Notes: a model not told the origin generated them from the sequence alone. A DNA stretch of 64,000 nucleotides from Protopterus annectens (GCF_019279795.1 NC_056727.1:1212121077-1212185076), one strand, 5' to 3'. Shown: positions 20,239-34,843, counted from the stretch's first letter. Numbers and translations: made by a program.

Positions 20239-20253
20239 ACAAATCTAATTTCA
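20239..20253. repeat. Target-site duplication, right copy
   Basis: Exact 15 bp match to 9044-9058. See the left copy. Confidence 0.85.
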
Positions 20254-22786
<2,533 letters not shown>

Positions 22787-23044
22787 TAGCTGTATATAGC
22801 CTCTCTTCCAAACACATCCTAATATGACACATATATTTTTATTACAAACAGCATTAATATGGCTAGCTTGTGTAACAGTGTTGTCCTTTTCATTATGTGG
22901 GTTTTAGCTGGCATATTACAACCAAGTACTGATTAGAATGCAGTCTGTTATGAATATGGCAAAATGTAATTTTATTAGTACATCAGATGTACATGTACTT
23001 TACAGTACATGTTATTACTGATTCTATTATTTATATTCTTGTCT

Positions 23045-23125
23045 ATTTCATGAGTTTGGGCTGAAAATGGTGTTTGAACAATCCACTTCCCCAGTTAACA
23101 GATGTTAAACAAAAATAAAATATAC
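23045..23125 (+). repeat. SINE tail fragment, L2-like
   Basis: TTTGGGCTGAAAATGGTGTT...CCCCAGTTAACAGATGTTAAACAAAAATAAAA matches the tail type of the SINEs at 7150-7235 and 7290-7385. No head is present upstream. Confidence 0.55.
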
Positions 23126-23200
23126 TATATACCAATTAACAGACATGAATTTCTCATATCTTCCTGTTATCTGTTTTTTCTTCTTGTATTGAATACTTAC

Positions 23201-23302
23201 ATTCACAATCTGGATTTTCACTGCACTCCTCAACGCGGATAATGCATTTTGTTTCTCCTGCAGGACATCCTCCTGTCCTATAAATTTCTCGAATCCCTAC
23301 TC
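23201..23302 (-). CDS. SPACA1: SPACA1-like exon (third of three seen)
   Basis: A 102 bp exon on the minus strand. The acceptor is TTATATAACAG and the donor GTAAGTATTC. It starts and ends in phase 1 and encodes 33 full codons: [18 protein letters not shown] then [15 protein letters not shown] recognise the pattern of Cys and the VRVEEC core as the ectodomain of SPACA1, a single-pass acrosomal membrane protein needed for sperm head shaping and egg fusion. The split Gly codon joins it in frame to the exon at 28114. The next exon (Ig-like part and membrane segment) is not found downstream and probably lies left of the window. The other two phases contain stops. Confidence 0.85.
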
Positions 23303-23819
23303 CTGTTATATAAAAGAAAAATCCTTTTGTTTAGTAAGTAACTCTTGTAGCCTACAGGACAGTAAATTGATGAACTTGCAGCAATGAAATTAAGTTTTAA
23401 ACAGTGACTTGAGAAATCATATATCAGATATAGTGTTCTTATCTTGTCTAATCTCAGTGAAGACATTATCCTGGTAACTTGCAGTACTTTTCCAGGGTAC
23501 ACAGCAAGTGTAAAATGGTGATGATAAAGACTGTCTCTGCAGTACAGATGTTTTTTTTTCTTCTACTACACAATATATAACCAGAGTTATATAACCAGAG
23601 ACCTAGATGCTGGGTGAGGAGCTCAGGCAGTGATGAGAGTGAGTCACCTACACTGGCTTACAAATTCAAGAGGAAGGGTACTGGATAAGTACTGGCATCT
23701 GGGGAAACGTTAGAAGGTGAAGTTTCTGCAAAAAAAAAACTCAGAAGGGCACACGCCCTGCAAATAATTTAGGGTAGTTCAGCTAAGCATCATAGATGTG
23801 CTTAGACATGTATCCTTAC
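23303..23819. other. Intron sequence
   Basis: No gene or repeat family seen. It begins with the acceptor-side polypyrimidine-poor stretch of the 23201 exon. Confidence 0.5.
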
Positions 23820-24050
23820 CTAGCCACACCGGTGGCATAGAGGGGTAAAGCTCTAACTATGACACAGTCAATCTGGGTTTGATTAGCGGCTCGGGTGACT
23901 GATGGAGGGTCAGGGAGGAAGGGGTGGGTATGCCCATCCTGGGAGGGAGGGCATTCATTACTAATGCTACCTAAGGTGAGATGTGGTTCAAAGAGGGGAG
24001 TTGCCCTCAAACATAAGAGATGAGCATAGGAGGTAGGTCAGGGAAGAGGG
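23820..24050 (+). repeat. tRNA-derived SINE, other family
   Basis: The head reads GGTGGCATAGAGGGGTAAAG (A-box like) and, about 40 bp on, GGGTTTGATTAGC (B-box like), followed by a G-rich body and CATTACTAATGCTACCTAAGG. The order and spacing fit a tRNA-derived SINE. It has neither the GCGACCCC end nor the L2-like tail. No target duplication was found. Confidence 0.5.
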
Positions 24051-25689
24051 TTGGGCATTTAAAGGAAAAAGAAAACAAAACAGGATGGAAGTGGAGACAG
24101 CTGAGCCCTCAAAACGCTCTTGGGATCCATGACCGGCTCCATTGACATCAGAGCAACTCCAAGGAGGGTAGAAGACAAGCTGGTAGACTCAGCATGGATA
24201 CGAGGCACTGGGAGCCCCCACAGAGGACCAAGAAATAAAAAATAAGTCCATACCTAACACAACAAAAATGTTTTTTTTAAACATTTTAAATATTGTCTAA
24301 CCATGTTTACTGTCACTGTTCTGCAGCATGACATTCAGATTACAAATGTGCTCATGTTATTTGGATATGATCATGAAATACAGAATAATAAAATAGAAAA
24401 TGTGACTATTTATCTTACAATGTCGGGGTTAGCCACTTGGCAGAGTAAACATTGTCTCAAGATGATTAGTCACATTTACAATGTGGATGTGACCCCATGA
24501 CCCCATGTAAAATGGGAAAAGAGAGATGATGATGAGAATGATTATGGTGACATTAGTAGAGAAAATAACTAGAAAATAAAAAAAATAAGGAGAGAGGAAG
24601 GGATGTTACGCTGTTGATGGATGAGACAGAAATGAGGGAGAGGAGGACAGCAAATAAAAGCATGGGAGAAATATGTCTATAGGTAGCTACATCTGGAAAT
24701 CTATAGGGAAGTGATTAAGAGAATGCTGCACAATGTTTGGAATAATGTTAACAGGGACTGAGAAAGAAACGTATAAAAAAATGTTTTAACTAGGTATTAT
24801 ATAAAGGTATGTATAATATCTTTTACAAAAGAAATAGAAATATCATGTATTTTTAAATGAATGTTATATAAAATGTATATAAATGACATTGAATCTCACA
24901 CCTAAGAATGAAATATGTCGATTAAGAAAAGATAACCCAGCCAAAAGCATATTTTTCCATTTTCTTTTTTGTCATACTACTATTATTTATGAAAATGTTT
25001 ATATGTTTACATTTATTATATGGAATGAAATTTGTGGGCTACAGATAATCTGTGGTGAAGGCTGAGAAATGGAACATGGTGTTAAAAAGTTAGAAAAAGG
25101 AAAGATGTTAAATATATGCACCAAAAAAGATTGTTGTCCAATGATTTAATAGTTGCATAAAGTATTTGTGAAGTGAATTGATGGGAATATGTTATAATCT
25201 GTATAAACAGATGATATTTAATTGTTCACATTATTGATGAATAAAATAAAATTGTTTTTAAAAACGTGTCTAACCCTACTAGTTGATACCTACAGTCCTC
25301 ATTTCTTGCCTTCCTTTCAAATCTCTTTGTATGCCAGGAAACAGAAGACCATATAGAAAATACCAACCAACGAAAAGCTTTATAATGAATTCCAAAAACT
25401 AGAAAAGAGAAGTAAGACAACTTTCAAAAAATCCCAAATTCTCATATCGTAACATCGAAAACAACAAAGGCAGTTCTAGACCCTAAAGACTTACTAGGAA
25501 CCTCAAGAAACTCAGACCCTCTTAGAAGCCATTAACAAACTGTTACAAGATGTACCACATGACTGAAGAATATGCTCACAAAAACTACTGCTACAGAAGA
25601 AATACTGGTAAAAAAAATTTAAGATTGCTAGTGCCTCGGACAAACACAGCCTTCAAGGAGTACAGTTCATTACAACAGACCATCACATT
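24051..25689. other. Intron sequence, AT-rich
   Basis: No supported gene. The 24240-25260 part is strongly AT-rich with several poly-A/T runs. Its left end (24051-24240) may belong to the SINE body above. Confidence 0.5.
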
Positions 25690-26640
25690 ATATAACCCCC
25701 AGATAACAAGCTTAACAATCATTTTAATTGATTAAATACTTCCAAATACACTCAGTATTTAATCCTTTAGGAACCAAGGTGTCAAACTTCAAAATATACA
25801 TAACTTCTTTACTTAAAAGATTTTCCTTATAGAAGACACTTCCCCTACATGTAACACTACCTGTTCCAAAATACAACCTCTAAGTGTTTCAGTATTACCC
25901 CCATGAAAATCTTTAAAATGTGAAACTAAAGGGCTTTCCAAACAACCTCTTTTGATATCTCTGACATGTTCCTACAACCTAATTTTGAAAGCCCTCTGGC
26001 TTTCTTCAATACAAAACAAGTTACAGGGACAACACAGAACATAAACAATTCCTTCAGTGTTACAATGAAAATATTGTTTGGGACTAAAAATAATTCCATT
26101 AATTTTGCACAAATTATTTACCACTAAATTGCATACTGAACACTTACCACAACTATATGTACCCAATTTAACTTTCATTGGTTCTTGAATACTCATACTA
26201 GGGAAACAAATGTAGTATGGACTAAAAAGTCTGATAGGCTACGGCCTTTCTTAAAAGAAATACTGGAATATAGTTTAATTAAATTAACCAAATTTTTATC
26301 CTTCAATAATAGGGGCCAATAATATTTTAACAATTTAATTATCACTTAAAATATTATATATAGTTATAAAATAAATATCTCTGGTATTCCCCTGAATCTG
26401 GTTTCCTTCATAAGGATACCTTTCCCTAATATAATTTTCATAACATTCTCTGTGAATTATTTGAGATCTATCCTTCTTTTGTTCTCTATTATCAATCAGC
26501 AGATTCTTTCTAGCAGCAATAACTCTACCCAGGGAGTCTAAAACACCCCCTTTAATATAAGCCTTACTAACAAACATATCGCTGGTTTTATGGGCTTCAT
26601 CAAGAAAATCTACCTCTTGACTACACAACTTACTAAGTCA
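25690..26640 (-). pseudogene. Penelope-like fragment, third family: RT linker and GIY-YIG region
   Basis: The minus strand has TYSCGKCSVCNLVVNNLC, the Cys cluster that precedes the nuclease in Penelope elements. It is followed by FHCNTEGIVYVLCCPCNLFC and RAFKIRL, the GIY-YIG core with the YIG changed to CIE. Upstream (26335-26628) is a charged stretch resembling the RT thumb and linker. Downstream, translation with stops continues as EHVRDIKRG and SHFKDFHGGN. Many stops and one damaged catalytic motif mark an old, dead copy. It differs from the families at 9059 and 45184. Confidence 0.75.
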
Positions 26641-27672
26641 TAAAAATTCTGCATATGACAATGCAGTAATGAGATGCCAGGGATGGCAGCCAACTCAGCA
26701 CTCTACTCAGCCACTGATTACATCCTTAGTAATTTTTTTCATGATGGCACACTTCCTGCAGTTATGTTTCCAACAATATCCCTCACTACAAAATGAGCCT
26801 TTTGGTCTACAACCTCCTATTCCTCACCCCAGGTGGAACAACCATGGGTTTCAAAAACAATTCTAGCAATAATTTGCCCAGCTCTCTGTCTAATTTTGCT
26901 CCGAAGTAGTGAAAATAAGGATCTCTCTCCTTTTCCCCACCATTATGTAATCTCAAGTAATTATACTTAGAGATGCAGGGGAGTGGGGGCATAGGGACTT
27001 AACCCATGAAAAAAATCCTGTTTTTTTTTTTTGTAATTTTGTATTGCATTCAGTGATATAACTACTCAAGTTTTTGCCCTCATTAGAATGAGAGCTGATG
27101 CAAATCTCATTGGTGTTTAGCCATAAACTCCATTATATAACACTCAAAACAAAAAACTCCCAGTTGAAATCTATAAATATCTTTGAATTCACCTTGAGTA
27201 AAGCTTTTGCTTCAGCTCCCACACCAACAAAACAATTTCTGTTGTTCCTGGCTAACTCAAGCCTACTTACAAATTTGCCAACAACCTTACCCCAGATGCC
27301 AGAAAGACAATAATAAAAAATATTCTGCTCGAATACAGTCAACCTTTAATAGCATTTGCCTACAATATCACAAAGAGAATACTTCAGAAAGAACTTGGAT
27401 CAAATCTAGAGCACATTGCAAATTAGCATTAGTCTCTCTCCAGACTGCAGCGTTAGCACAAGGCTCCCTAGAAAGACTGATCTCCGTACAATGGACCCAG
27501 GGAAAAGTATAGTGGTAGGGCAGTCTCTGAGTCAGACAGACTGTATCACAGTAAGCTGCTGTGGATACTAGGACTTTTCAGTAAATAGGTAAGTGTCTTT
27601 TGGTAATCACTCCTGCAGTCCAAACAACAGAAAGCCAACATTTGGCATCTTAACCAAAAGAACACATGATAG
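26641..27672. other. Unassigned stretch, possibly upstream part of the Penelope fragment
   Basis: Minus-strand frames at 26807-26992 and 27133-27342 are open for 60-70 residues with no family match that I trust. They may be the decayed RT of the fragment at 25690. A poly-T run lies at 27018-27034. Confidence 0.35.
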
Positions 27673-27775
27673 CATACCTCTTAACTGTCCCTGATCTTTA
27701 GGGACATGTCTGATTTTGTCTCAAAATTTTGCTCTGTACTTCCTAATCCCACCTAGCACTGGCAATTTTCAGAGA
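27673..27775 (+). repeat. Fragment of the CATACCTCTCAAC repeat family
   Basis: Starts CATACCTCTTAACTGTCCC and continues TCTTTAGGGACATG. The opening matches the ends of the elements at 41102 and 49531. It appears truncated. Confidence 0.5.
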
Positions 27776-28113
27776 AAGAATGGTGAATTACATTTGATAA
27801 ATAATGACAATAATTAGAATTACAGATTTCTTACTTCAGAAAAGGTATGTTAATTTGCATGCTCTCCTTCTATTTAACTTCTCAAGTTAATAATAGTGAT
27901 AGTTAAAAAAGTCTCCCTGGTTGCCTCTGATTATTTCTGGATTTATCCTACATTCTGGAATAAGAGGTTGAGAACAATGTCTGAAAGTATGACCACTTAC
28001 ATCCTTGTGTCTACCAGAATGAAGGATCATCATTCATTAATAGAAATAAGATCTAGAGCACATGCCAGGATTTGCTAGGATATATTTTACTGCTAGAATA
28101 TTAATATACTTAC
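27776..28113. other. Intron sequence next to the 28114 exon
   Basis: No feature recognised. Confidence 0.5.
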
Positions 28114-28173
28114 CACATGATACAGAACAAGGACCAATTTTCAGTTCATATGGACTTTCATCGGTGCCCACAT
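28114..28173 (-). CDS. SPACA1: SPACA1-like exon (second of three seen)
   Basis: A 60 bp exon between the acceptor TATTTTAATTTAG and the donor GTAAGTATAT, phase 1 at both ends. It encodes VGTDESPYELKIGPCSVSC, leading from an acidic stalk into the first conserved Cys pair of the SPACA1 ectodomain. Its last base and the first two of the 23201 exon form a Gly codon. Both introns are the same phase, so the exons are symmetrical and can be skipped without frameshift. The small size and consensus splice sites support a real exon of a larger gene rather than chance. Confidence 0.85.
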
Positions 28174-28259
28174 CTAAATTAAAATACAAAAGTATTGTTA
28201 GTTTTCTTTGTACAAGCTTAACAGACCATGTACATTTAAACTAGTATATGAATAAAGTC

Positions 28260-28606
28260 TCTTCCATTTCATATTTAAGTTATCTGCTCTGTGTACACCT
28301 CTGTTGGTGCCCTCATTCAATTTCTGCAGCTTGTTCAGCAATAAATATATTACACAGCTACGTCCATGAGTGAAACTTATATTTTTTTAACTGGTACAGT
28401 TGGATCAGATTGGAGCAGACAGCAATACTGTTTGGCTTCTGCAGCTGTGGGTTAGTTATCTCACTGTTTACCTAAGTCCTGCACACACTGTGTTGCCATT
28501 TTATACAATATTATAGTTGTTGTTTTACCTCGAATGCTGGTGTATCCTGACTTACTTAACACTACTTGTCAACTTGAGTGGGTAATCAGAGATCCGTATC
28601 ATGACA
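28260..28606 (+). mobile_element. Probable 5' LTR of a decayed gypsy element
   Basis: The segment ends ATGACA directly before a primer-binding-like site, and contains AATAAATAT at about 28342. This position and polarity are what a 5' LTR should have. The left edge is not defined because no second LTR copy was found. Confidence 0.45.
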
Positions 28607-28620
28607 TGGTGTCAGAAGTA
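28607..28620 (+). promoter_or_regulatory. Primer-binding-site-like sequence
   Basis: TGGTGTCAGAAGTA begins one base after an LTR-like ACA end. Nearly the same word is at 53815-53829, before the second gypsy element. It is the place where a host tRNA would prime minus-strand DNA synthesis. Confidence 0.6.
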
Positions 28621-29990
28621 GGATCGTTTTTAGAAAATAAGACTGAAAACACCATTCTAGTCACCATGCTCAGTGGAACCCATTTTTATCAGGAATTCTG
28701 TTTTACTTCACAAAATGGCGGTTCTAATAATTTTCAGCTGTTTAGCAATAGAAAACAGATTTTTCTAGAAAACCGAGTTTTCATCAAATATGACAAAGTT
28801 TAACCCATCATTGCCTTTTAATTTTACAAACGATTCACCTGGTGAGCATGGAGGGCAAGGTTTGCATGTCTAAGAACAGCAACAAGTTTGATAAACCAAA
28901 GAAATTCAGGTAAACACTTTATTATATGCAAACAGCAAGAGGGTGAGGACAATATATAGTTCACTTTCATCCTTAGAGAGACAGAATGCTATATATGAAC
29001 CAATATATTAGTAAACTCAATGAATATTTTGTGCCAAAAAGAAATATTTTACATGGCATGCTTCCATATATGTATTCCAGCTGCAGGTAAAAGTGCTGCA
29101 ATTTTGATAAGGTGTTTATATGAACTGGCTGAAAATTGTGGGTTTGAGATAAAATGAAAGCTGAACAGATTAGATGCAGAACTGTAATGGGGCTGTCTGA
29201 TAAAGTATCCCAAAGGCTGCAATTATAAGCGAGTTTGATTTTGGAAAACGAGATACAAAGTGCTAGAGAGACTGAGTTAGTAAACAAACAAGCATGAATA
29301 AGGCAAATGATGTGTGTGGGGTAAAATGCAGAGAAAATTGCAAGTTTAAAATGAAATGTGATAGTGGTCAGAGTAAACACGTGCATGAGTGGAGAGTGAA
29401 TGTAAGCTCGGTAAATGCACAAAGTTTAACTGTTATCATGCTGAAAAAAGAGCATTGTGTAATATGAGGTAGAAAGTATAAGAAATGGAGTAAGAGGGGA
29501 CATTTTGTTGTCATTTGTAAAACTATGATAATTCAAGAAGTTGGTGCTTTGAATAAAACTGGGAAAAGTGGTAGAGCAAGCATTTTTTCTGGGTTCAGTA
29601 ACTACTATAGCTAACATTGAAAAAGACACAAGAAAAACTCCCAATTCACAGAACTTCAAGGAGTTTCAAGGTTAATACAGGGAACAATATTACTGTGATA
29701 TTGCATGATACTTACAGAAACAACGTAAAACGTCCTCGGTTGCATGAAGCAGAGACAGAAATTTGTAGACCTGCAGGCAGCTTTAAATGCATTGGTAGAT
29801 TACTAGCCATGTCTGAATGGAAGGGGCATAAATTTAAGTTCTGTGCTTACTTACTGGTTGGTCCATCTATATAAATAATCTGTTTAAAAGAGTTGTATTA
29901 TGGGAGATGGGGCTGATTGCCAGAATAAACAAAGTCACTGTAGATGTTTGGTGAATTGTTCTCTTAACTGTGAACTAATAAAGATAACAT
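28621..29990. other. Decayed gypsy leader and gag region
   Basis: No coding frame survives. It lies between a primer-binding-like site and recognisable RT, where gag and protease would be expected. Stop-rich frames on both strands. Confidence 0.4.
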
Positions 29991-30700
29991 GAAAGTCAAA
30001 TGCTGTCCATTATGCCTTGATCGTACATCAAAGAGTGATGTTCCCTTCATTGTCCAAAGAAGAGGCAAAACTCAAAAGAATGCAAGGATATGATGTGATT
30101 GAAAGTGTAACTGAACTGACTGAATGGTGTATTCCAGTGGTCCTGGTCATGAAAAAGAATGTCATTGTTCAAATTTGTGATGATTTGAAAAAGCTTAACG
30201 ATGCAGTCATGTGAGAAATGTTTATTCTACCTAAACTGGAAGACATTATGCCTAACCTGGTCGATGCCAAAATGTTTTCCACCCCAAATGCTTTCATTGA
30301 GTTTTGGCAAATATCCCTAAAGAAGAATATTCAAAAGCTGACAGCTTTCATTACTCCAATGAGAAGGTTATGTTTTAGAGTCAACCATTTGGTATAACTT
30401 CGGCACCAGAAATATTTCAACATGAAATGCATAACTTGCTAAAATGGCATGAAGGTGCTGACATTATCAATGACATACTATTGTTTAGTCCTGACAAAGA
30501 TTCAAAGTTAGAGGCAGTGGTCCAAACTCTTAAAAAAATGTTAAAAATTCAAGTTTGATGCTAAATAGATACAAATGCTGCTTTGGAAAGACTCAGCTTC
30601 TATACTGTGGTCAGAGCATAAGAGCTAGTAGAATCAGACCAAACATAAGCATGGTCAGAGCAATAACAGAGTTAAAAAGTCCAAGTTTGTGCTAGATCTC
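29991..30700 (+). pseudogene. Gypsy-like RT remnant
   Basis: A 66-residue frame (30017-30214) and its continuation with stops give the RT entry (CIPVVLVMKKN, VQICDDLKKLNDAV) and ILPKLEDIMPNLVDAKMFS. Further stop-broken pieces correspond to the palm. This is a Ty3/gypsy RT of the type found in non-amniote vertebrates. It is dead. Confidence 0.75.
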
Positions 30701-30896
30701 TCTTTATAATGTTATGTCCAATGACAAAAATTATTAAAGAAAGATGTATCCTGAACATGGGGAGATGCTTAAGCCATAGCTTTCAGCAGAGTAAAGGAAA
30801 TGTTAACAACTGCTCCAGCACTGGCATGCTATGATGTCATCAGATTAACAACAGCAACTGAGGATGTGAGGTAGCTATGGCCTAGATGCAACATTA
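30701..30896 (+). pseudogene. Gypsy-like pol connection and RNase H start remnant
   Basis: Stop-broken; part reads as the segment between RT and RNase H. It ends at the hAT-like insertion at 30897-31090. Confidence 0.45.
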
Positions 30897-30904
30897 CTCC
30901 AAAT

Positions 30905-31082
30905 CAAGGCTGGACTTTGGTCAACAGGTGCCCTAGGCAAAAGGGCTCCACAACACCCCCCCCACACCACCCACCGCCCCCATCTTGGTCTACCTACACC
31001 ATCCAAATTACTGGAAAAGCACCCCTGCTAAAGGGGTGCCTTAGGCAGCAGCTGAGTTGGCCTATGCCTAAGGTCGGCTATG
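30905..31082. mobile_element. hAT-like MITE inserted in the gypsy remnant
   Basis: A 178 bp non-coding block flanked by the exact 8 bp duplication CTCCAAAT (30897-30904 and 31083-31090). Its ends, CAAGGCTGG and CCGGCTATG-type, are weak inverted repeats. 8 bp duplications are typical of hAT transposons. It carries CCTAGGC and CCTTAGGC words and a C-run. Confidence 0.75.
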
Positions 31083-31440
31083 CTCCAAATGGATAACAAA
31101 ATCTTATATCCTGTTGCTTATTTGTCTAGAATGCTAATTGATGCAGAACAAAGATACTCACTGACTGAGGACTGCCTTGCGAGTGTGTTGGCATGTGAGA
31201 TGATCTCCAAATACCTATTAGGGTTACAGAGTTTCCATCTCCACACTGACCACAAACCAGTAGTTTTGCTAATCAGTTCCTGTGACCTAGACAAGGTACA
31301 ACCCAAATGTCAAAGATTACTAATGAGACTGAAATGATTTAATGTAAGAGCAATTCATGTGCTTGGGAAACAGTTGATCATGGATCAGAAAGATATGGTC
31401 ATATGTGACCTAGGTACTTTCTCTCATTTGATCATTATAT
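31083..31440 (+). pseudogene. Gypsy-like RNase H remnant
   Basis: An 85-residue frame with PVAYLSRMLIDAEQRYSLTE, then EMISKYLLGLQSFHLHTDHKPV, the RNase H signatures (the DHKP motif contains a catalytic Asp). Frame stops at 31337. Its upstream part is displaced by the MITE. Confidence 0.8.
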
Positions 31441-31464
31441 TTCCCACCACAGCCAGGAAATCCT

Positions 31465-32165
31465 TCTATCAGTCCTAATTAATTTCTAAGGGAATATCTT
31501 CAAGATCATAAGAAATCATCCTACAACTGTATTCTTCCCTTATCAGACCCATCACTGAATTCAGTGTACACTTTATGTATGTAGTATGTACAAATCCAAG
31601 CATATCACTCAACTGGAAAAACTCCAAAGATTTCTAACCAAATAAATTAAAGGTCTTATATCTTTCAACTACCCCTATAGATTAGCACAATACTCCTTAT
31701 ACTAAATAGCCTACAGATTGCTGCAAGGTGACCTGAGTCTCACTTTTCAAACCATGAAAGATACAGTCCTATCGGACCTCCTATTTCTTTGCAAAACCAA
31801 TGACTCTACAAGTCCTGCTCTAAGGACTTAAATCTACATCAACAAATAAAGAAGATTCACTGGAGATACAGGTTTCTAACTGAATGTGCTCCTAGCCTGT
31901 GGAGTAAGTTACCACTACAGATCAAAGTACTACTTTAGCTGCCTTTAAGGCTAGTCTTGATGACTGGATGGGTGGACTCAGATTTACACCAAGGTTATAA
32001 TGCTCAATTTGGGAGGTAGGTACTGTTAAGTGCTTTAAAACAACAGCAAAAACGTTTAAGTTTGTTTGCTTAAAGGTGTACATGGTTAGGCATTTTATAG
32101 TCCCATAATTGCTTGTCCAGTCTGTTCCTATGGTCCTATATGTTATTCAGAAATATTTTCATATG
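31465..32165 (+). pseudogene. CR1-like LINE 3' fragment inserted in the gypsy remnant
   Basis: Diverged copy of the RT thumb and C-terminal block: LIRPI, LEKLQRFLT, LQGDLSLTF, CTSPAL-type. It ends DDWMGGLRFTPR, then a short 3' UTR with GGTTAGGCATTTTATAGTCC and CTATGGTCCTATATG. Multiple stops. It splits the RNase H from the integrase remnant that follows. Confidence 0.75.
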
Positions 32166-32369
32166 ACCAAATGGAGCAAGATACCAAAGAAAATGTGACC
32201 ACCTAACTGCAGAGTGACATGCCAACATGGCCAGTAACTACCAAGTAACAAGATACCAAGAATAACCATGAATTACAGAGTGTTATTAATATGTCCAAGA
32301 TGGATAGCCAACAACTAGACACAGACAAAACATCTACTGTGCAGTTGTCACACTTTCAGAGCACAGTTG
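32166..32369. other. Unassigned spacer between CR1 fragment and integrase remnant
   Basis: May be the eroded linker of the gypsy pol. No frame. Confidence 0.4.
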
Positions 32370-33010
32370 CCAAAATGGCTTGCTGCTGTACCGAGATAGT
32401 ACAATAGTATCCTTATCATAACATGCTGGTATTAAGAAGATATATAAAGAACAACAAGGTCTCTCAAAATGTCATGAAATAGCCATTACATTAGTGTGGC
32501 AACCTAACATAAATCTGGACATTGCAAAGCTTGTGCCAAAGTGTTAGTTATGTATTATCTATAAACCATCTCAAAGAAGAGAGCCATTACTACTAACACC
32601 ATTAACAGAAGGTTCTTGGCAGAAAATAGCTGGTGACTTGACCACGTTTGATGGCAAAAGCTACCTAATAATAATGGAATATCACCCTCATAACATAGAG
32701 ATTTTGCATGTACCGACTGTGACTAGCCAACAAATACTAGCCAGGTTCAAGACCATATTTACAAGATGAGACAGCTAGAGCCTTTGAGAGCTCTTATGTC
32801 ATATTGAGCCACTGCACACAGTGTCACAGGAGTAAGCCCATCCCAACTAATGCTGGGAAGACAGATACATTCCCTTTTGCTATTTGAATCCAAACCTGAG
32901 CCCCAAACTATTCCATATGAGTTATAATACAAAATGATCAAAGAGCTAAAGTTTCATAGAAGAGATGCTATGATAAATGCTCTTCCATCCAACCACTACC
33001 TGTCCTTCAC
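32370..33010 (+). pseudogene. Gypsy-like integrase remnant
   Basis: Stop-broken translation gives a zinc-binding-type region, then WQKIAGDLTTFDGKSYLIIM, the core of a DDE integrase, and later TAHSVTGVSPSQLMLGRQIH, the C-terminal part of the catalytic core. Pieces follow in the order expected after RT and RNase H. It is heavily degraded. Confidence 0.75.
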
Positions 33011-34066
33011 CCAGCCCATCTAGTGTACCTCATGTTAGAGTGGGGGGAGAGAAAGTGGGACACAGCAGGTATTGCAGTGCAAACAAACAATATGTTGCAA
33101 CCCAAGGATAGCACCATAGTACAACCTCAGAGATATATTCAAGCAGTTTCAGATGAGCTTGACACTGAATGCTGAGTTCCTGAGAGTGAATTTCAGCTGT
33201 TTGAGCAAAAGATAAACAGGTCCTAAGTTAGTCAGAGTCATCTTATTTCCTCAAAAGTGTTACTTCAACCCAGTATCCAAGGCCTGCATCAAATGTTTAA
33301 ATCCAATCTAAAATGACAACCCATGCGTTTTCATCCCTTGTGTCAATCTGTACCTAGTCCTGTCCAGACTGTTCTGCAAAGTAACTGTAATGCTGCTTTT
33401 TATAATGGCTGTCTAACCATTTTCCTTCCACAGGCTCCAGTTCTATTCATCTAACTAGAAGTGGGTGAGAAAGCAAGACTCCATAAAAATATCAAGACTG
33501 GAACTGAGCAATAGGGACTGGAAAAGTAATCCTGCAGATAAAATAAGATCTAAAACAGTGAAAGAATTCAAAAGAGCATATGGTGTAGACAAAAGCAATA
33601 TTTATGAAGGGACAGAAAATAAAAGCTGTTTGTTAAATAAGACCTATATTTTATCCAGCTGGTAGGAAATGACTAGATGGTAGGCCAGGCAGTCCTTGTT
33701 TGTTATCAGAGTATTTTATTTTATATTTCTGTATATAGGAGAGTGCACTAACTGTGAATGCCATGGGGCTAACAGGAAATAGTAGTGACCATGCTTTATG
33801 AAAAAGAGTGTTCCAAAGCTCAGAGGAAGAGAAATGTCTTTTTTAGCTGAAGGAGACTAAATCTATAAATTGGTTCTCATAAGATTAATGTTAAGTACAT
33901 CTGCACTAGTATACAGTGGTACAGGTTTATTGAAGATTACTCTTCAAGAGACACTGCCAAAGGAAGACCTTAGTATGAATTTGTGGTTCAACAAGCAGCA
34001 TACTTACCCTTGGTGATGGAAGGTCAGAAGGATGCGACTTCTATTCTCACACCAGATGACTGGATT
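33011..34066. other. Unassigned stretch
   Basis: The first 200 bp may be the decayed end of the gypsy pol. No 3' LTR was recognised. A 66-residue frame at 33465-33665 has no family resemblance. Confidence 0.4.
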
Positions 34067-34365
34067 AATTTTTTTCATTACTGATACTGGAGTGAGGCAT
34101 TAAGGGGTGTTGCACTCTTGAGTGTACCATCCCTCAGATGACACATTAGACCAAGGCTCCATATACCTGATTTGGTAGCTCAAGTGGATGTAAAAGATCT
34201 CATGACACTTACTGAAAACAGTACAGGAATTTCCACAGTGCCCTTGCCAAATTTCCCCTAATCAGTACAAACACCACCGTGTAACTTCCTGAAAGAACTC
34301 TCCAGCTGAGAGGGACTAACCTGGTCAACAGAAAATGAATAAATAAAATTCCTTAGAGTATGAAA
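34067..34365 (+). repeat. SINE/LINE-tail repeat with CCTCAGATGACACATTAGACC block
   Basis: Contains CCTCAGATGACACATTAGAC, then AAAAGATCTCATGACAC, CTTGCCAAATTTCCCCTAAT and a tail of ATGAATAAATAAA. These blocks resemble a dispersed repeat known from fish and other vertebrates. Ends are not certain and the class is a guess (SINE or LINE tail). Confidence 0.5.
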
Positions 34366-34831
34366 GTTGATGTGAGCAACCAGACTTTATTTTCTGATTG
34401 TCATGTCCTCTTTTCAACTGCTGCATGTTCTGTTTGTTATTTTGTAGTTTTTCAGTTTCTTCAAACACTGCCACCTGCAATTTTATAAGTACTTATTCTG
34501 TGTACTGCTCTCTCTTATTCTCTTTCTGTTTTAGTTTCTCATGGGAAATATGGAGAAGGAAAGCATAATCAGAAATAATATGTTAACAGAAATGAGTGTG
34601 AATTCCAACATGTCAGCTTTTGATTTCAGTGATGGCCATTGTTTTCTTGTTTTGTTTTTAGCAGTGATTTGGAAGTCATGGAGAGGTGAAGCAGAGTTCA
34701 GTGTTATATGCATTTGTGACTGTTGATGTTAATGAGCAAAATTAAGCAGCATCTCTTCTTACAACAGAGAATGCACACGTAATTGGGACGGGTATTAATG
34801 GAGGTGAGCTACTGAAAATATTGAATGCAGA
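34366..34831. other. Non-coding stretch
   Basis: Two complementary short frames (34531-34726) only. Confidence 0.5.
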
Positions 34832-34843
34832 ATATATATATAT

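Noticed and set aside
26807..27342. Minus-strand frames as a transposase or further Penelope RT
   Set aside because: No catalytic motif can be seen. Left as unassigned.
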